In this document: positions 60,001-64,000 of the stretch, piece by piece
Numbering within the stretch: the stretch's first letter is position 1
Layout of the letters: every line of letters starts with the position of its first letter
Source of the DNA: Bacteroidales bacterium
Lineage (GTDB): Bacteria > Bacteroidota > Bacteroidia > Bacteroidales > UBA3824
NCBI GenBank assembly: GCA_016293845.1
Contig: JAEDDH010000019.1
Span: forward strand, 1 to 64,000
DNA: 64,000 nucleotides
Reading direction: 5' to 3'
Translations under genes and position numbers: made by a program
Notes under the pieces: generated by a model
The model's database searches: none
Seen by the model: the letters and a program-made list of their open reading frames with translations, nothing else
Told to the model about the DNA's origin: nothing

Positions 60001-63000
60001 GTATCCCCAATGATAAGACAGTTTACCTCAAGTGGAGTATAGAGCGCCAGTTGCTCGATGGCACAGTTTGCTCCGACGATACCACTTTGGCTGTTACCAA
60101 CTATGGATTTACAGTCAGCGCAGGCAACGGTATAGGTTATGTAGTTTGTGATGCATCTACATACAATTTGCAAGGCTCTGGCTCGTATAGCGATGCTGCT
60201 ACTGGATACTGGACTTCGGAATACAAGCCTGTAATATTCAAAGATAACAACACAACAGCTCAGTCGGTTGAGGTATCTAACCTCAACAACCGTGGCAGCA
60301 ACCGTTTCTCATGGACTGTTACCGACAATGGCTGTACCAAAACATCTGATTGGTTTACAGTTATCGACAATAATCCTAAGCAACCTCAGTTTATTAGTCC
60401 TACTGTTACTAATTATCAAACATGCGAAGCTTCGTTTGGTCTTACAGTTTCTGTTCCGAGCGGCAACGAAAAAGGCTATTGGGAAGGTCCTGCAAGCGCA
60501 GTTTACTACCCGTCGTCAACTTACTACAATGTTACCGTGTCTAACATGACTGCCAACCAAACTCACGACTTTATCTGGCATGTAAGTCTCGGCGATGATG
60601 CTGCTCATGCTTGCAGCAAACAGACCAAAGTAAGTGTTACTAACAACCACTTCGAGGCTTCGATTATCACCAAGCCGCAGACTATCTGTCTTGCTCCCGA
60701 CCAAGAATTTACTCTCGAGGCTGTGGATAGCGAACAGATGTTCAACGAACCTGGTCAATGGAGCGTTGTAGGCGACAAGATTCCTCTGCCCGCTACTTCT
60801 AACAGTGCACAGATGACTCTCAAGGGTATTCCTTATGGTGAATACGATTTTGTTTGGACAGTTGGAGCATCTTCAACCTCTAAATGCCCCCAAGCTGAAG
60901 ACCGCGTTAAGATTATCAACAGCTATATTACTGCCAACGCTGGCGACGATAAGGTATTCTGTAGCTCAACTGCCGAAGTTCTATCTAAGAACTTTACCGA
61001 AGGTACAGGTCGTTGGGCATGCGTTGGCGGTGGCGATAATATTAACTTCGCCAATGTATCTATCGACAATCCTAACGATTATACTTCTATCGTTCGTTAC
61101 CTTGTAGGTGGCACTTACAAGTTCCGTTGGACAGTAACTTCGCCTGATGGCAAGTGCCAAAGCTACGACGATGTAGAAATTACCAACAACTCGTTTGATG
61201 TTTACGCCGATAAGGATGCTACTAAAGCTCCCGACGGCACCAACGTTCACTACATCTGTTCCGACAAAGTTCAGATTACTGCATCAGCTCTCGGTGGAGG
61301 CACTCCTGTTTGGTCACTTGGCACTAGTGGCACAGGCTATATTGTAAGCTCTACCAACAATGTTGTAGAATTGGCTGGTATCACAAAAGAGCTTCAACTC
61401 AAATGGACAGAACAAGATCGCAACGGCTGTTCTAACTCCGACGAGGTTAAGATTGTTAACCGCAAACCCTTGCTCGCCGACTTTACCGACGACTACACTT
61501 GCGATGGCACATATAAACTTTCGGTAGGAAGCAAAGAATCTTACCAGACAGGCCGTTGGGAACGTTTGAGCAATTTTGCTGGTCATTTCGAGGGTTATGC
61601 CGATGATGTTGCCTTTGTGGACAACTCACTCTCTGTAACATACTTTGGCATCGAAGACGACCAGACAGTTTCGTTCCGTTGGGTTGTTACCGACAACAAT
61701 TTGCCCTCTTGTAGCGATGCTAAGACTATCAAGATTACCAACTATCACATCACTCCTGTAATTGATGCCGCTACTTACGAATCTTGCGACAATACAGTAT
61801 CTTATGTCAAGGGTTCTAACCCCGACGAAACCAAATATGTTGGTAAATGGGACGCTACTACAAATACCTCGTTTGCAGATGTCAACCAGTCGCACACTTC
61901 AATTACTGCTATGCAGCAAGGCGACAACGTGATTACTTGGACACTCAGCAACCGTTCTGGTATCAACACTTGTATCAATGAAACTTCGGCTACTATTGTT
62001 AACAACTATCCTGGCACAGCTGTTATCAATAAAACCAACACCGAATCTTGTGATCATACTATCGACCTCGTTGCCGAAAACTATACAGTAAATCACGCTT
62101 CGGGTAAGTGGAGTCTTGCGTTCGATGACAATAATGTTGTATTTGACGAAACTTCAAACGTAACAGCTCATGTTTCTGGTTTGAATAAAAATACTACTAA
62201 GTTCGTTTGGACTGTTACCAAAGGCAACTGTTCAGTATTTGACGAAGTAGATATTATAGACAACACCACTACTGCCGAACTCGACATGCCTGCGACAACA
62301 CAAAGCTGCGACAATACAATCCAGCTTAAGGCTGTAGACAATCTGCAGGCATTCCCCAACAGTCACGGATGGTGGTCTACCAATAGCGGTCAGGCTTTGT
62401 TTAGCAACGGTCAATCGTCGATTGCCGCTGCCACCACAGTAGCTAATGTTCCTGCCGATGGCGAAATATTTAAGTGGAATGTTTACCAAGGCAACTGCCC
62501 GCCCAACTTCCAGACTGTTAATGTAAACAACTACTATGTGGAAGCTTCGATTATCACCGAAGGCGGTGTCCTCTGCCAAAGCGAGAAAACTGTTGAGGCT
62601 AAAACAATTTCGGGCTACGCAAATGCTTATGGTTACTGGTCAATTTCGTCTTACCCGCAAGAGGATATGACCATAAATGATATTACTATCGAAAATGCAA
62701 ATACCACAAGAGCTACATTCAAAGGTCTTACAAAACCTGGTGAATATAAATTTGCTTGGAATGTTTACCGTCTTGTAAACGGCAAAATAGAATGTGAACA
62801 CTCTGATGAGGTAACATTCAACCAAGGCTCGTTTGTTGTAGACGCTCTTGAAAACGATGACGACAACCGTTTGGCTATCTGCGGCGAGTGGACAACTCTC
62901 AATGCTTCTCCGATTAGCGCCGGATGCACTGGTTCTTGGGAAAACATTAATAAAGTTGCTGGTGTGGTTATTGCCGACAGCAATAGTCCTACATCAGAAA

Positions 63001-64000
63001 TTTCGGGTATACCTTCTTCGGGTGTAACTCTCCGTTGGACTGTTTCAAAACAAGGTGGATGTACTTACACAAGCGATGTTTACTACGTTAACAATAAACC
63101 TGTAGCTACAGTAAGCATCAAGAATTCTGATTGCAATGGCAACGTTACTCTCCAAGGCAACGACCTAAGCTCTAATTCTAACCTTGAAGGATGGTGGACA
63201 AAAGACAAACCCGCTGATTCTGGTGATTTTGTTACTGCAACCTCTAATGTCAACACTGTTGAATATGCTGGTATATCCAACCAAGCCACTGTTAAACTTA
63301 TTTGGCATATCCGCAACAACTTCAATGGTGGTTCTTGTGAAGATACGGCTGCAATTGATGTTACCAACCAAGGCTTTATATTCAGTGTAGGTAGCGACGA
63401 CGTTACCAACAATTGCGAAGACAAATATCAGCTCAATGCTAATATGCCTTCCGACGTAACAGGTCTCTCAGGTTATTGGAAGTCTAATAATAGCAATGTA
63501 GTATTCTCTACATCCAATGCTCAGTATGCTTCAGCTCCTTCTACCGACCCGAACGCTTGGGTAACTGGATTGAGCCAAAGCAATGGCAATGTATTTACAT
63601 GGTATGTTTTGGGCAGCCAATGTGGTGAACCTAATAAATCAGTAACCATCTATTACAATGCTCCTTCTGAATCAAGCATTAAAACAGAAGACGGCACTAT
63701 TGTTTGCGAAACTTCTGCTACACTCAATGCCAACGCACCTTCGTATGGCACTGGTCACTGGGAAGTTCCTGCTGGTGTAACATTTGCTCAAGGTTACGAA
63801 TCTACCGATGCACAGGTAATTGTTAACAATATGCAGCCCAATAGCGATGCTACATTTACTTGGGTGGTTGAACGTGCTAATATCAACAAGACTACAGGCT
63901 ATGTTAAAGGTGTTTGTAAAGATCCCTCGAGTGTAACTATTAAGAACTACCAGTTCACTCCTGAAATTTATGCTTCTAACACAGTCTGCGGCGATGAACT
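42027..64000 (+). CDS. Giant secreted protein of PKD-like repeats, 3' end outside window
   Basis: The frame is open without a stop from the ATG at 42027 to the window end, more than 7,300 codons. A signal peptide follows (FKRITSFVIGVISILVLSAG, cleaved near NVSAQ); the ATG at 42060 is an alternative start. The body consists of about 75 degenerate repeats of ~85-110 residues (hand count of conserved Cys). Each has the form [IV]CxxxxxLxAxxP...GxWxV...VxxLxxGxNxFxWTV...C......VxIxNN, usually with two Cys that could form a disulphide. They resemble the PKD/Ig-like repeats of type IX-secreted adhesins and gliding proteins. A non-repeat insertion lies near 45.4-45.8 kb. Later repeats obey a 12-unit period. 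The C-terminus, where a secretion signal would lie, is not in view. Likely a surface filament or adhesin. Confidence 0.85.
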   Translation, partial: MNKTVIKKHTAMSTVLFKRITSFVIGVISILVLSAGNVSAQTISVSANQTTNQKCNGQATLTVNLTWNGTDQYRIHKVRYTVNGVTSNEIYWDNAGKSIDISNIKSGGENVTFQYALQKKNTDGSWSYTTNQNNHYQSTIVYVRNDMITNLGGGGTMNVCTNPTTLTAATLPYGWQGRWKNGNGQNVGNQNNPSYSAPTPSGTSTYTWNVTNTNGCTASATYTIVNHSNDINNNSFKMDPDKVVCSDVTTSQLGATIPNGASVRWDPSGKVDDPTSPHPKAINLEPGENIFTARVSIGYGCEEVSKTMKITRYTATAAASTAYVCDDRELNLTAYPDPALPNNVTPKWSIETVGNGQANGAITGGGNTNNATAKITGSGAVKFKWEAKIPGANGQSGCTVSAYTDAIVKEEVNADAEKNICIVQDDAHNDMTAPLVAAMPKFEGGYTGEWRPINGGNPATITDPTNPNTSMTFTDATKTHGITSFEWIATANNSGCQEKTIVNVVKIYAGFDMSDVTVCSKDDHIQLTAEDPSPGTGQWSKGTGTMTFVDKNAYVTDVYNVGGVNGGSQSINQVKWTVKYTPTNGTACTAIATKNIESMTVDAVPGNDDEVCTDTYTMKGGTLPTTNPPTTGQWTWTYKGGSLPNSPDVVIANTGNPKTTVSNLHPGANEFEWTVTRKNQDGTKECHDTKSVIIYNSKVKKPEAGDQQNLCFDNTTLAATPPADGKGEWDKLTGGGNSTVIVDPTNPNTQVTGLQRGKNSFRWTAYNGELSDKKCQESDQVDVFYMPIDIDAGDTQMLCDGQTNFQATGNPGAYMNDNPNIEWKAFWEPVANNAYVITPSTATGTAADVAPVLSANVAGITKGEHHFRLTLQILDKTTGDVICQKSDEVTIWNDEVGVVSAGINDITCGDPHSAKKASTGSADLYHSWFEGNYRSLNGTPPPDANYWGEWTNPAGGATIANANSYQTSVSNLQRYSQETRPDYWTNNPTVNVFTWTLHYKNPDTQHECYSSADVEIIWLAPFDADAGDNQLVCGKDVNLNAEDEGAGAMYNWWTSSTAASNTNNLYYQNPYWGGKAVLVENHQGIDVSVAVNGVSGRPAGTEATKKDVFVYEDEVEFEGDGKTYVIISTRTVYYNPGSQSGYDRNNNAFVSYVDIKYQYYEKSTYKDYNNRGTEVTPPADSQAAAYQIADEIYNMSINGQQTAATPANPSITQYRWYKANRLVDPFHTTQGGGEQKVVTCLVYDDTEVKVLGLMSDVNAGSEAAICDDEYQLAAVGWETIKPNGTVSDYSVSLVDQSWSVVHGHGTFVDVHEPSSLVQNMSYDTNIYRWTVIASIKSTNSNGQIIQSDNCVMSDDVYITNAQPAVPALPADREECDKDNINLKGNLPVRGNGLWRVLGGTGIITHQSCKDATCDAFVDNLSWGENLFEWSIVNRWESKKNPNKVFIECSNAAYQRIYYHGMDAEASPDQFLCSDEANLTGSLPDVGDISPVEFAKYGAPHGWWTTQSGVAKFYDYDNTLAAPSGINVNVYASHVLLKHTPRSNYTTVVWHVKWGGCSNKKEVRVFNNLPYNAPTTGPTQDVCEDYANLTSQNVMSTHNNLSTKTPTVTSKAPHFQESTWSGKESPMSYNEWTSTSANVTFNDALNGTTVANHLNKPGLTELFLTFYNKNVDWQNDPNGDVNPIDKTKPVEYCYLEDKLQIYNNSVTTYAGLDQTLCGYPQKDNYATLSAQNTPVDSKGEWSVTGGTSSDISFADKNDNTTKITVKNGASGDYTLTWTLKKRNGNNNTEPYCVAKDEVVITMNVPDTAIAQAFDVNRNLLRGNVQVCADNVDLHYDREYQRGEGAWTSTSDGLITYTPNSSATDLNVTKLPINSTVFTLTIDYHNCKSIDTIEVFNNRVVAIAETRADRDPHVKDICEDSYSLSANNYALNDGDKYNTIQKWTCSHASVQFKDNNSPEASVTGLVRSQNKSVTNRLVWTVTKGKCSTSDYIDVYNNKFEIQDKPNFIVCDNTATLVGEAPGTQNSTYYGVWKVERGGSIFTSNESSNTVTVGKLQKQENEFSWTVFRNGCSAEDRIIVFNNEVEAKAGEDINTCDETVKLQAVKPEWGVGTWTVHSASGSPTFGETSLAGGLSEMTVFNGYVFGLKQGETVLKWTVKSNLNEPVPTSITKPNGTVIHEGKVYEYPKACVDEDLVSIHNDMPDDPEVIEPSVEICQEKTSAGLDVLLKAKEVRAASGGTSWGVGHWEYYSGPTGGVIVTSAENESKIDNLPYGESVYAWVVEKTGSNGLVCRKADYVHVFNNYVEAELNNAYDEVCEPKTNLYAKDPADRFPGATGVWSYQNFSNIPAADCPVIAQATDPSTQVTSKLPSGRSNFVWTVKKGSGKCHAEVIYSVDNNMVEAEIASPALNNNELNIHNSYEICKPDELRLIAKAIPNAATGTWTLDQKPSGFDMSSLNIASPNGLVTDVKGLYMGNSTYVFKWSVQIGTGKCNKESDITITNNGFTVDADKSIDTKSKYICGPQYTLNPEIISGTTGTWTVESGSGYFMENGVRSSTTHNATATVYGLTEGKASQLRWYVQSTKCDAYDYVLLFNDEISLTASQADPNKKSCDGSYELSGTSLSSYTGAKGEWKTNATTGHFTGDKSNSQITYEGIMPNTDVTLYWTVVSPNASCYTEASVTVHNYEFNLEADQNRVTNCEDDFVLEGHYPAASNAETYNGVWSLDIGSGLAAPVAASSVKAAGLSNKINNVFFWTVTGSKSNCKKVQTWSVVNPNPSIPSIVTNNGTETCTGEIDLEANAPEVGEGHWTSDVACSITETIGSTYLAEVKDMALDATKFTWTLTNTVGSTPCTRETDITVNNNKVEAIITTKSTNKTCNGEIKMEAFATPGATTAVWTKPSSSPAVFDPADGSSTKVTVTNLGYGKTTFTWTVAKGSGAPGCKQTDQIDIYNNEVAANIAKDTAHTCTDDIQLWADNIAEFGSGTDAAKGEWRLVTAPPSMGAASTGVYFDNSNSYQAKASGLTHTGAYTFEWTVSKGDCSKSDRIIVYQSKVYAGADQTITTCDSEEALHGASLSSETTGLWTFITPKGSHNIQSATSAEALLTGITDRDEVTLNWTVTHNIANCKDVAEFTIKNVKVTANIQKTEVPHCRTPATINADYVDPAVGTGTWTKKNTAASANFLTDATKSELQVTGFADGAKVEFVWTVVSASAPYCKTEATAMVINNVYNNVNAGVGGNVCGNSTTLMAGQLPTGFSGTWAVNTNAHITIPASSETTVTSLDKDENTFTWTISRYPYGHENYCPNKAEISIFNIEPTAAQITTPNNTEICQSTYQLQAVPVDNPNLEYGVWSKISGEGIFATNDSSNEVSVANLSSSERFKWTTYAKADVSCKHEAEVTIKNNSVKAPAAGDYTEEICITGNQTYTITTEDPAQGATGVWYDKDHNVVGNASTLSVSAAMAPVNVGGTFTWTLSKGTTNICHAYQNVTLVNNGVEAAQPQITYGTAPGKTDVVCSPTIELTANDVKNIYGANTNGWWELRDFPSGNITRNQIVIESPNNYVTKVSGMTSPGSYEFVWHVSKGSSCVNEATLLVTSQYFTVNAGHTNANEHNVTVCGDQITLAATASINDNEIQSGSWVLSNPAGAVITGTVANAINSNPVVSNITSTGSRLSWNVTSTQGCTATDFINVSNAQISPDIKVVSTLPICDGEVELQGTPLPTGNLKGYWTEDSPDVSKSGKFTDDVKNELDAAHATTNVIYYRGIKEGKTVTLRWTIKNTMTDGTICENSKTVDITNNGFIVDAGPDDVTHCDDSYTMNAKLPVVQGNETYTGTWSQGNVGKGDIVSVNDSKTVVNHLRNFEENQFIWTVVQTINGQPGCTNSAMVTIVNPSATKPVIDLPDNNDTYTCSGSVNLRATAPTTTIGETGKWTVKPGYGEGTFDNTGAASVKVSNMNPDANTFVWTITRTSNGKTCTAEVERTINNYHVDAQITETEIAVCGGIANLAGQQASTFSNTEGVWTANQTVQLVENGTSTTKIAGNPISNSADITVVVPSGETNFVWTLTKNVTSGVIGSCSAADNVVVKNNNVVAHIHNTLLWTCNTSETVQAESLLGTTATGRWTCVQAHGSTDAADLAAVVISDPDNNRTEVSNMTTPGAYVFRWTVNHGSCPATSAEVTINQGTFKVDAYVTDGVNGNNVMNICGEEAYLAASEPGVLDPARGDFAKWEVADPSSVIFANDNSEGANANVNKVTLTGKTASLTWHVKRNGCEDHSTVIITNQMPEAYASDYVTCDGSGQLQATQDLVNKTYWEKVDQTSHINIKDINDYASLFDGMDDNSQVKLNWVVESANMPGCKHPVTITVYNNGFDKSRINAGSDQNICVDYAQLGAVTPAGYEGVWSTDVTGVLFYDDSNKVTLNASTASAFVTNLQAGDNVLTWSLYKTQNGKECKSQKSITVTNNFPGTPQVTTLSQELCNPSIELTATPATSPAAGFWTSDNSNIVYSNSTNAVCTVSNLSRGDNKFYWNLHKNGNCVHTSAPIVITNNAVKVDPNLDIRVCQDTTIVVADPSLYGATGSWSVSQGGSFTIPTAASPFIIDVSPSRDGATYSWTVSKGGCTKTQDITITTDEVTAKIIEPASSPYDLCGNELILKALDFTTQGSADIKGYWTLENWPTNKINRSEINILDATAISTTIKGMDAEGLYKLSWTVKKNNCKSVDYAAINVQQVKIYADLNPNMINNRMSICSEDYMLNPTIPSSYNSAKWEVVSGTGYFGPETAPSKSTNLANSVIHGLTSGDTQLKWTVTRGTCDVSADLTLTNDKIPANVTSVPTYICKETDVLRLKGYVGSSYKWELIGSDGTNGKLINENNNYVELTGVQLGKTAHVRYTVINELADKSTCTDVKDYYYTNEGFVPNAGNNDITECKSEYQLNATLPSPINGVAYTGVWSMGQGTTVHMEASDYTNANAKVSALSNTSPNEFTWTVTSPNGHCTESASVIIYNNMPDNVAITSHTDGQVVCEPYINNLRAAQYSPTNATAEWSINVVGANITGKTSISASIDRLEPGKNIITWSVSYPNTSNGKTGMPKVCTVPKQITVINNYYDAKIITKDQVVCDGSNEIELQAEDPSQFAGATGEWTANVNTVNIVSPTKSTTMVKNLPPGQEVVFTWTVKPSTLGTICGDSKTATVKIKNQALDLVNNPVVISHNNDPENDNIICVDNLTLTPTAPESGWSGKWTVADHGIPSGVNAPVFNTNGNILNLTNIQSSPGNKYTYIWTVTNTSNPACFKEASYTFYNNAFETAAYYKNGVKSDEMDICGTTGTLSALAGSATAQGKWTMDDGVTPINTASIVIDNVASAGSSFEITSTSGDPQIRWTVTDKGCSASAPLTIRNVKPSVADFTDITVCSDNVTITATKPLANETGLWNYAGSTTLTIGSPTYFVSDVSKIEDNTINAITWTVTTNKVANCFTQKVLNIHNVKVSAEPRAVAATTCGTEGEIYANLPSDYTGQWTVEGAAGPYFGPSTAQSATSSLDRVQVGNLQRGNNTFRWTLTHKTVLNCSPSATVTIKSDDFDDPKIVSTNLETCTGSIDLEADAPNSGVKGWWTTSGSAFIDPDVSTDTKITATKLDYRTNTFIWHLLKPGCPERTTSVDVENNQVIAQIKTTENYSCDDPFVLSAFDNDISYPGSEGVWSTNYDAFKLGGTATNQIVGSSSVLVYNLPTNGATFNWTLTKDGKCPDTKSITIANCFVPVGTEQTVVACGSEIHLEAIDITSYGNAHGEWSLVDYNPALINKSEISIVSPNTYNTDIKGLNDAGSYKFRWTVYKDVNGERRCEKYQDWIVTNNKFAVDADIKNPAGTKVSICQSADNIYGSDPDGGTGKWTVFDAANHPGIYFDNSTTAQTVVHGITEAGATLVWSVTKNGCTISDAFQIQNNGITAIAQIDNPNGIVCDGIAELSTGNDLTIQGVSGTWSMEDGSFDGFDANSLHTAVTEFSRIPNDKTVYLKWSIERQLLDGTVCSDDTTLAVTNYGFTVSAGNGIGYVVCDASTYNLQGSGSYSDAATGYWTSEYKPVIFKDNNTTAQSVEVSNLNNRGSNRFSWTVTDNGCTKTSDWFTVIDNNPKQPQFISPTVTNYQTCEASFGLTVSVPSGNEKGYWEGPASAVYYPSSTYYNVTVSNMTANQTHDFIWHVSLGDDAAHACSKQTKVSVTNNHFEASIITKPQTICLAPDQEFTLEAVDSEQMFNEPGQWSVVGDKIPLPATSNSAQMTLKGIPYGEYDFVWTVGASSTSKCPQAEDRVKIINSYITANAGDDKVFCSSTAEVLSKNFTEGTGRWACVGGGDNINFANVSIDNPNDYTSIVRYLVGGTYKFRWTVTSPDGKCQSYDDVEITNNSFDVYADKDATKAPDGTNVHYICSDKVQITASALGGGTPVWSLGTSGTGYIVSSTNNVVELAGITKELQLKWTEQDRNGCSNSDEVKIVNRKPLLADFTDDYTCDGTYKLSVGSKESYQTGRWERLSNFAGHFEGYADDVAFVDNSLSVTYFGIEDDQTVSFRWVVTDNNLPSCSDAKTIKITNYHITPVIDAATYESCDNTVSYVKGSNPDETKYVGKWDATTNTSFADVNQSHTSITAMQQGDNVITWTLSNRSGINTCINETSATIVNNYPGTAVINKTNTESCDHTIDLVAENYTVNHASGKWSLAFDDNNVVFDETSNVTAHVSGLNKNTTKFVWTVTKGNCSVFDEVDIIDNTTTAELDMPATTQSCDNTIQLKAVDNLQAFPNSHGWWSTNSGQALFSNGQSSIAAATTVANVPADGEIFKWNVYQGNCPPNFQTVNVNNYYVEASIITEGGVLCQSEKTVEAKTISGYANAYGYWSISSYPQEDMTINDITIENANTTRATFKGLTKPGEYKFAWNVYRLVNGKIECEHSDEVTFNQGSFVVDALENDDDNRLAICGEWTTLNASPISAGCTGSWENINKVAGVVIADSNSPTSEISGIPSSGVTLRWTVSKQGGCTYTSDVYYVNNKPVATVSIKNSDCNGNVTLQGNDLSSNSNLEGWWTKDKPADSGDFVTATSNVNTVEYAGISNQATVKLIWHIRNNFNGGSCEDTAAIDVTNQGFIFSVGSDDVTNNCEDKYQLNANMPSDVTGLSGYWKSNNSNVVFSTSNAQYASAPSTDPNAWVTGLSQSNGNVFTWYVLGSQCGEPNKSVTIYYNAPSESSIKTEDGTIVCETSATLNANAPSYGTGHWEVPAGVTFAQGYESTDAQVIVNNMQPNSDATFTWVVERANINKTTGYVKGVCKDPSSVTIKNYQFTPEIYASNTVCGDE
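48300..63990 (+). repeat. Twelve-unit higher-order repeat (about 3.3 kb) inside the giant gene
   Basis: Distinct repeat variants recur at fixed distance. A variant with a WxLxxxP..I....I.I block (for example WTLENWPTNKI) has its first Cys near 49.28, 52.56, 55.94, 59.30 and 62.58 kb. A variant beginning with GF.V.AG.DDV or a relative has its Cys near 50.12, 53.45, 56.79, 60.15 and 63.42 kb. By my unit count these are exactly 12 units apart each time. Linkers with Pro (NNFPGTP, NDMPDDP, NNMP, NNYPG and others) recur about every six units. Nucleotide identity between copies is low, so the copies are old. Confidence 0.65.

Noticed and set aside
42123..63424. Many long minus-strand open frames and several plus-strand frames over the giant gene
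   Set aside because: They are shadows. All plus-strand ones lie in the same shifted frame, have low-complexity translations and no start signals.
42500..64000. Periodic similarity resembling a CRISPR array or DNA satellite
   Set aside because: The period is about 270-300 bases, copies are poorly conserved as DNA, and one frame is open throughout. The repeats are protein domains.

Overview
The window comes from a Bacteroidota genome, most likely a Bacteroidales. Three things support this: repeated TTTG / TAnnTTTG promoter pairs instead of E. coli-type boxes, many lipoproteins and outer-membrane barrels, and gene families typical of the phylum (FISUMP lipoprotein, HELGH-type toxin-associated peptidase, PKD-like repeat giant). 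No rRNA, CRISPR array, insertion sequence, integrase or origin was recognised.

Region 1 (1-10.8 kb, + strand) is a secreted-protein locus resembling polymorphic-toxin loci. It holds the end of a zinc-peptidase domain, a long AT-rich protein whose 3' part looks like a swapped toxin tip, an overlapping membrane protein that could be its immunity partner, and a short orphan C-terminal remnant. An outer-membrane barrel and a roughly 1,480-codon secreted protein follow. Three single-base frameshifts and one in-frame stop fall in this locus, so it is either decaying or poorly assembled.

Region 2 (11-15.8 kb, + strand) is intact housekeeping: clpX, obgE, recA and an M23-type lipoprotein. A broken HEPN gene lies just beyond on the other strand.

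Region 3 (16.4-22.3 kb, - strand) is a thiamine operon, thiS-thiE-thiG-thiC-thiH-thiE/tenI-thiD. It is driven by a promoter, a TPP riboswitch and an intrinsic terminator, all readable in the leader. No thiF is present. Upstream are mqnD (futalosine menaquinone pathway) and a flavodiiron protein.

Region 4 (24.4-32 kb, - strand) is a four-gene operon: a zinc-ribbon protein, SrfB (an actin/Hsp70-like ATPase by its motifs), a coiled-coil protein and SrfC (a P-loop NTPase). It is a conserved but functionally obscure machine. Next come a two-gene secreted unit (FISUMP lipoprotein and a propeller-like protein) behind a long structured leader, then tig with two tandem clpP genes, tRNA-Leu(UAG), a small outer-membrane barrel and a vWA lipoprotein.

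Region 5 (39.6-64 kb, + strand) is fusA with a strong terminator, followed by one gene that stays open for about 22 kb and runs off the window: a secreted protein of more than 7,300 residues. It has about 75 PKD-like repeats of roughly 90 residues, each usually with two cysteines. From about 48 kb on, the repeats show a second-order period of 12 units (about 3.3 kb), with proline-containing linkers every six units. This hierarchical architecture and the SrfB/SrfC operon are the two most interesting systems here.
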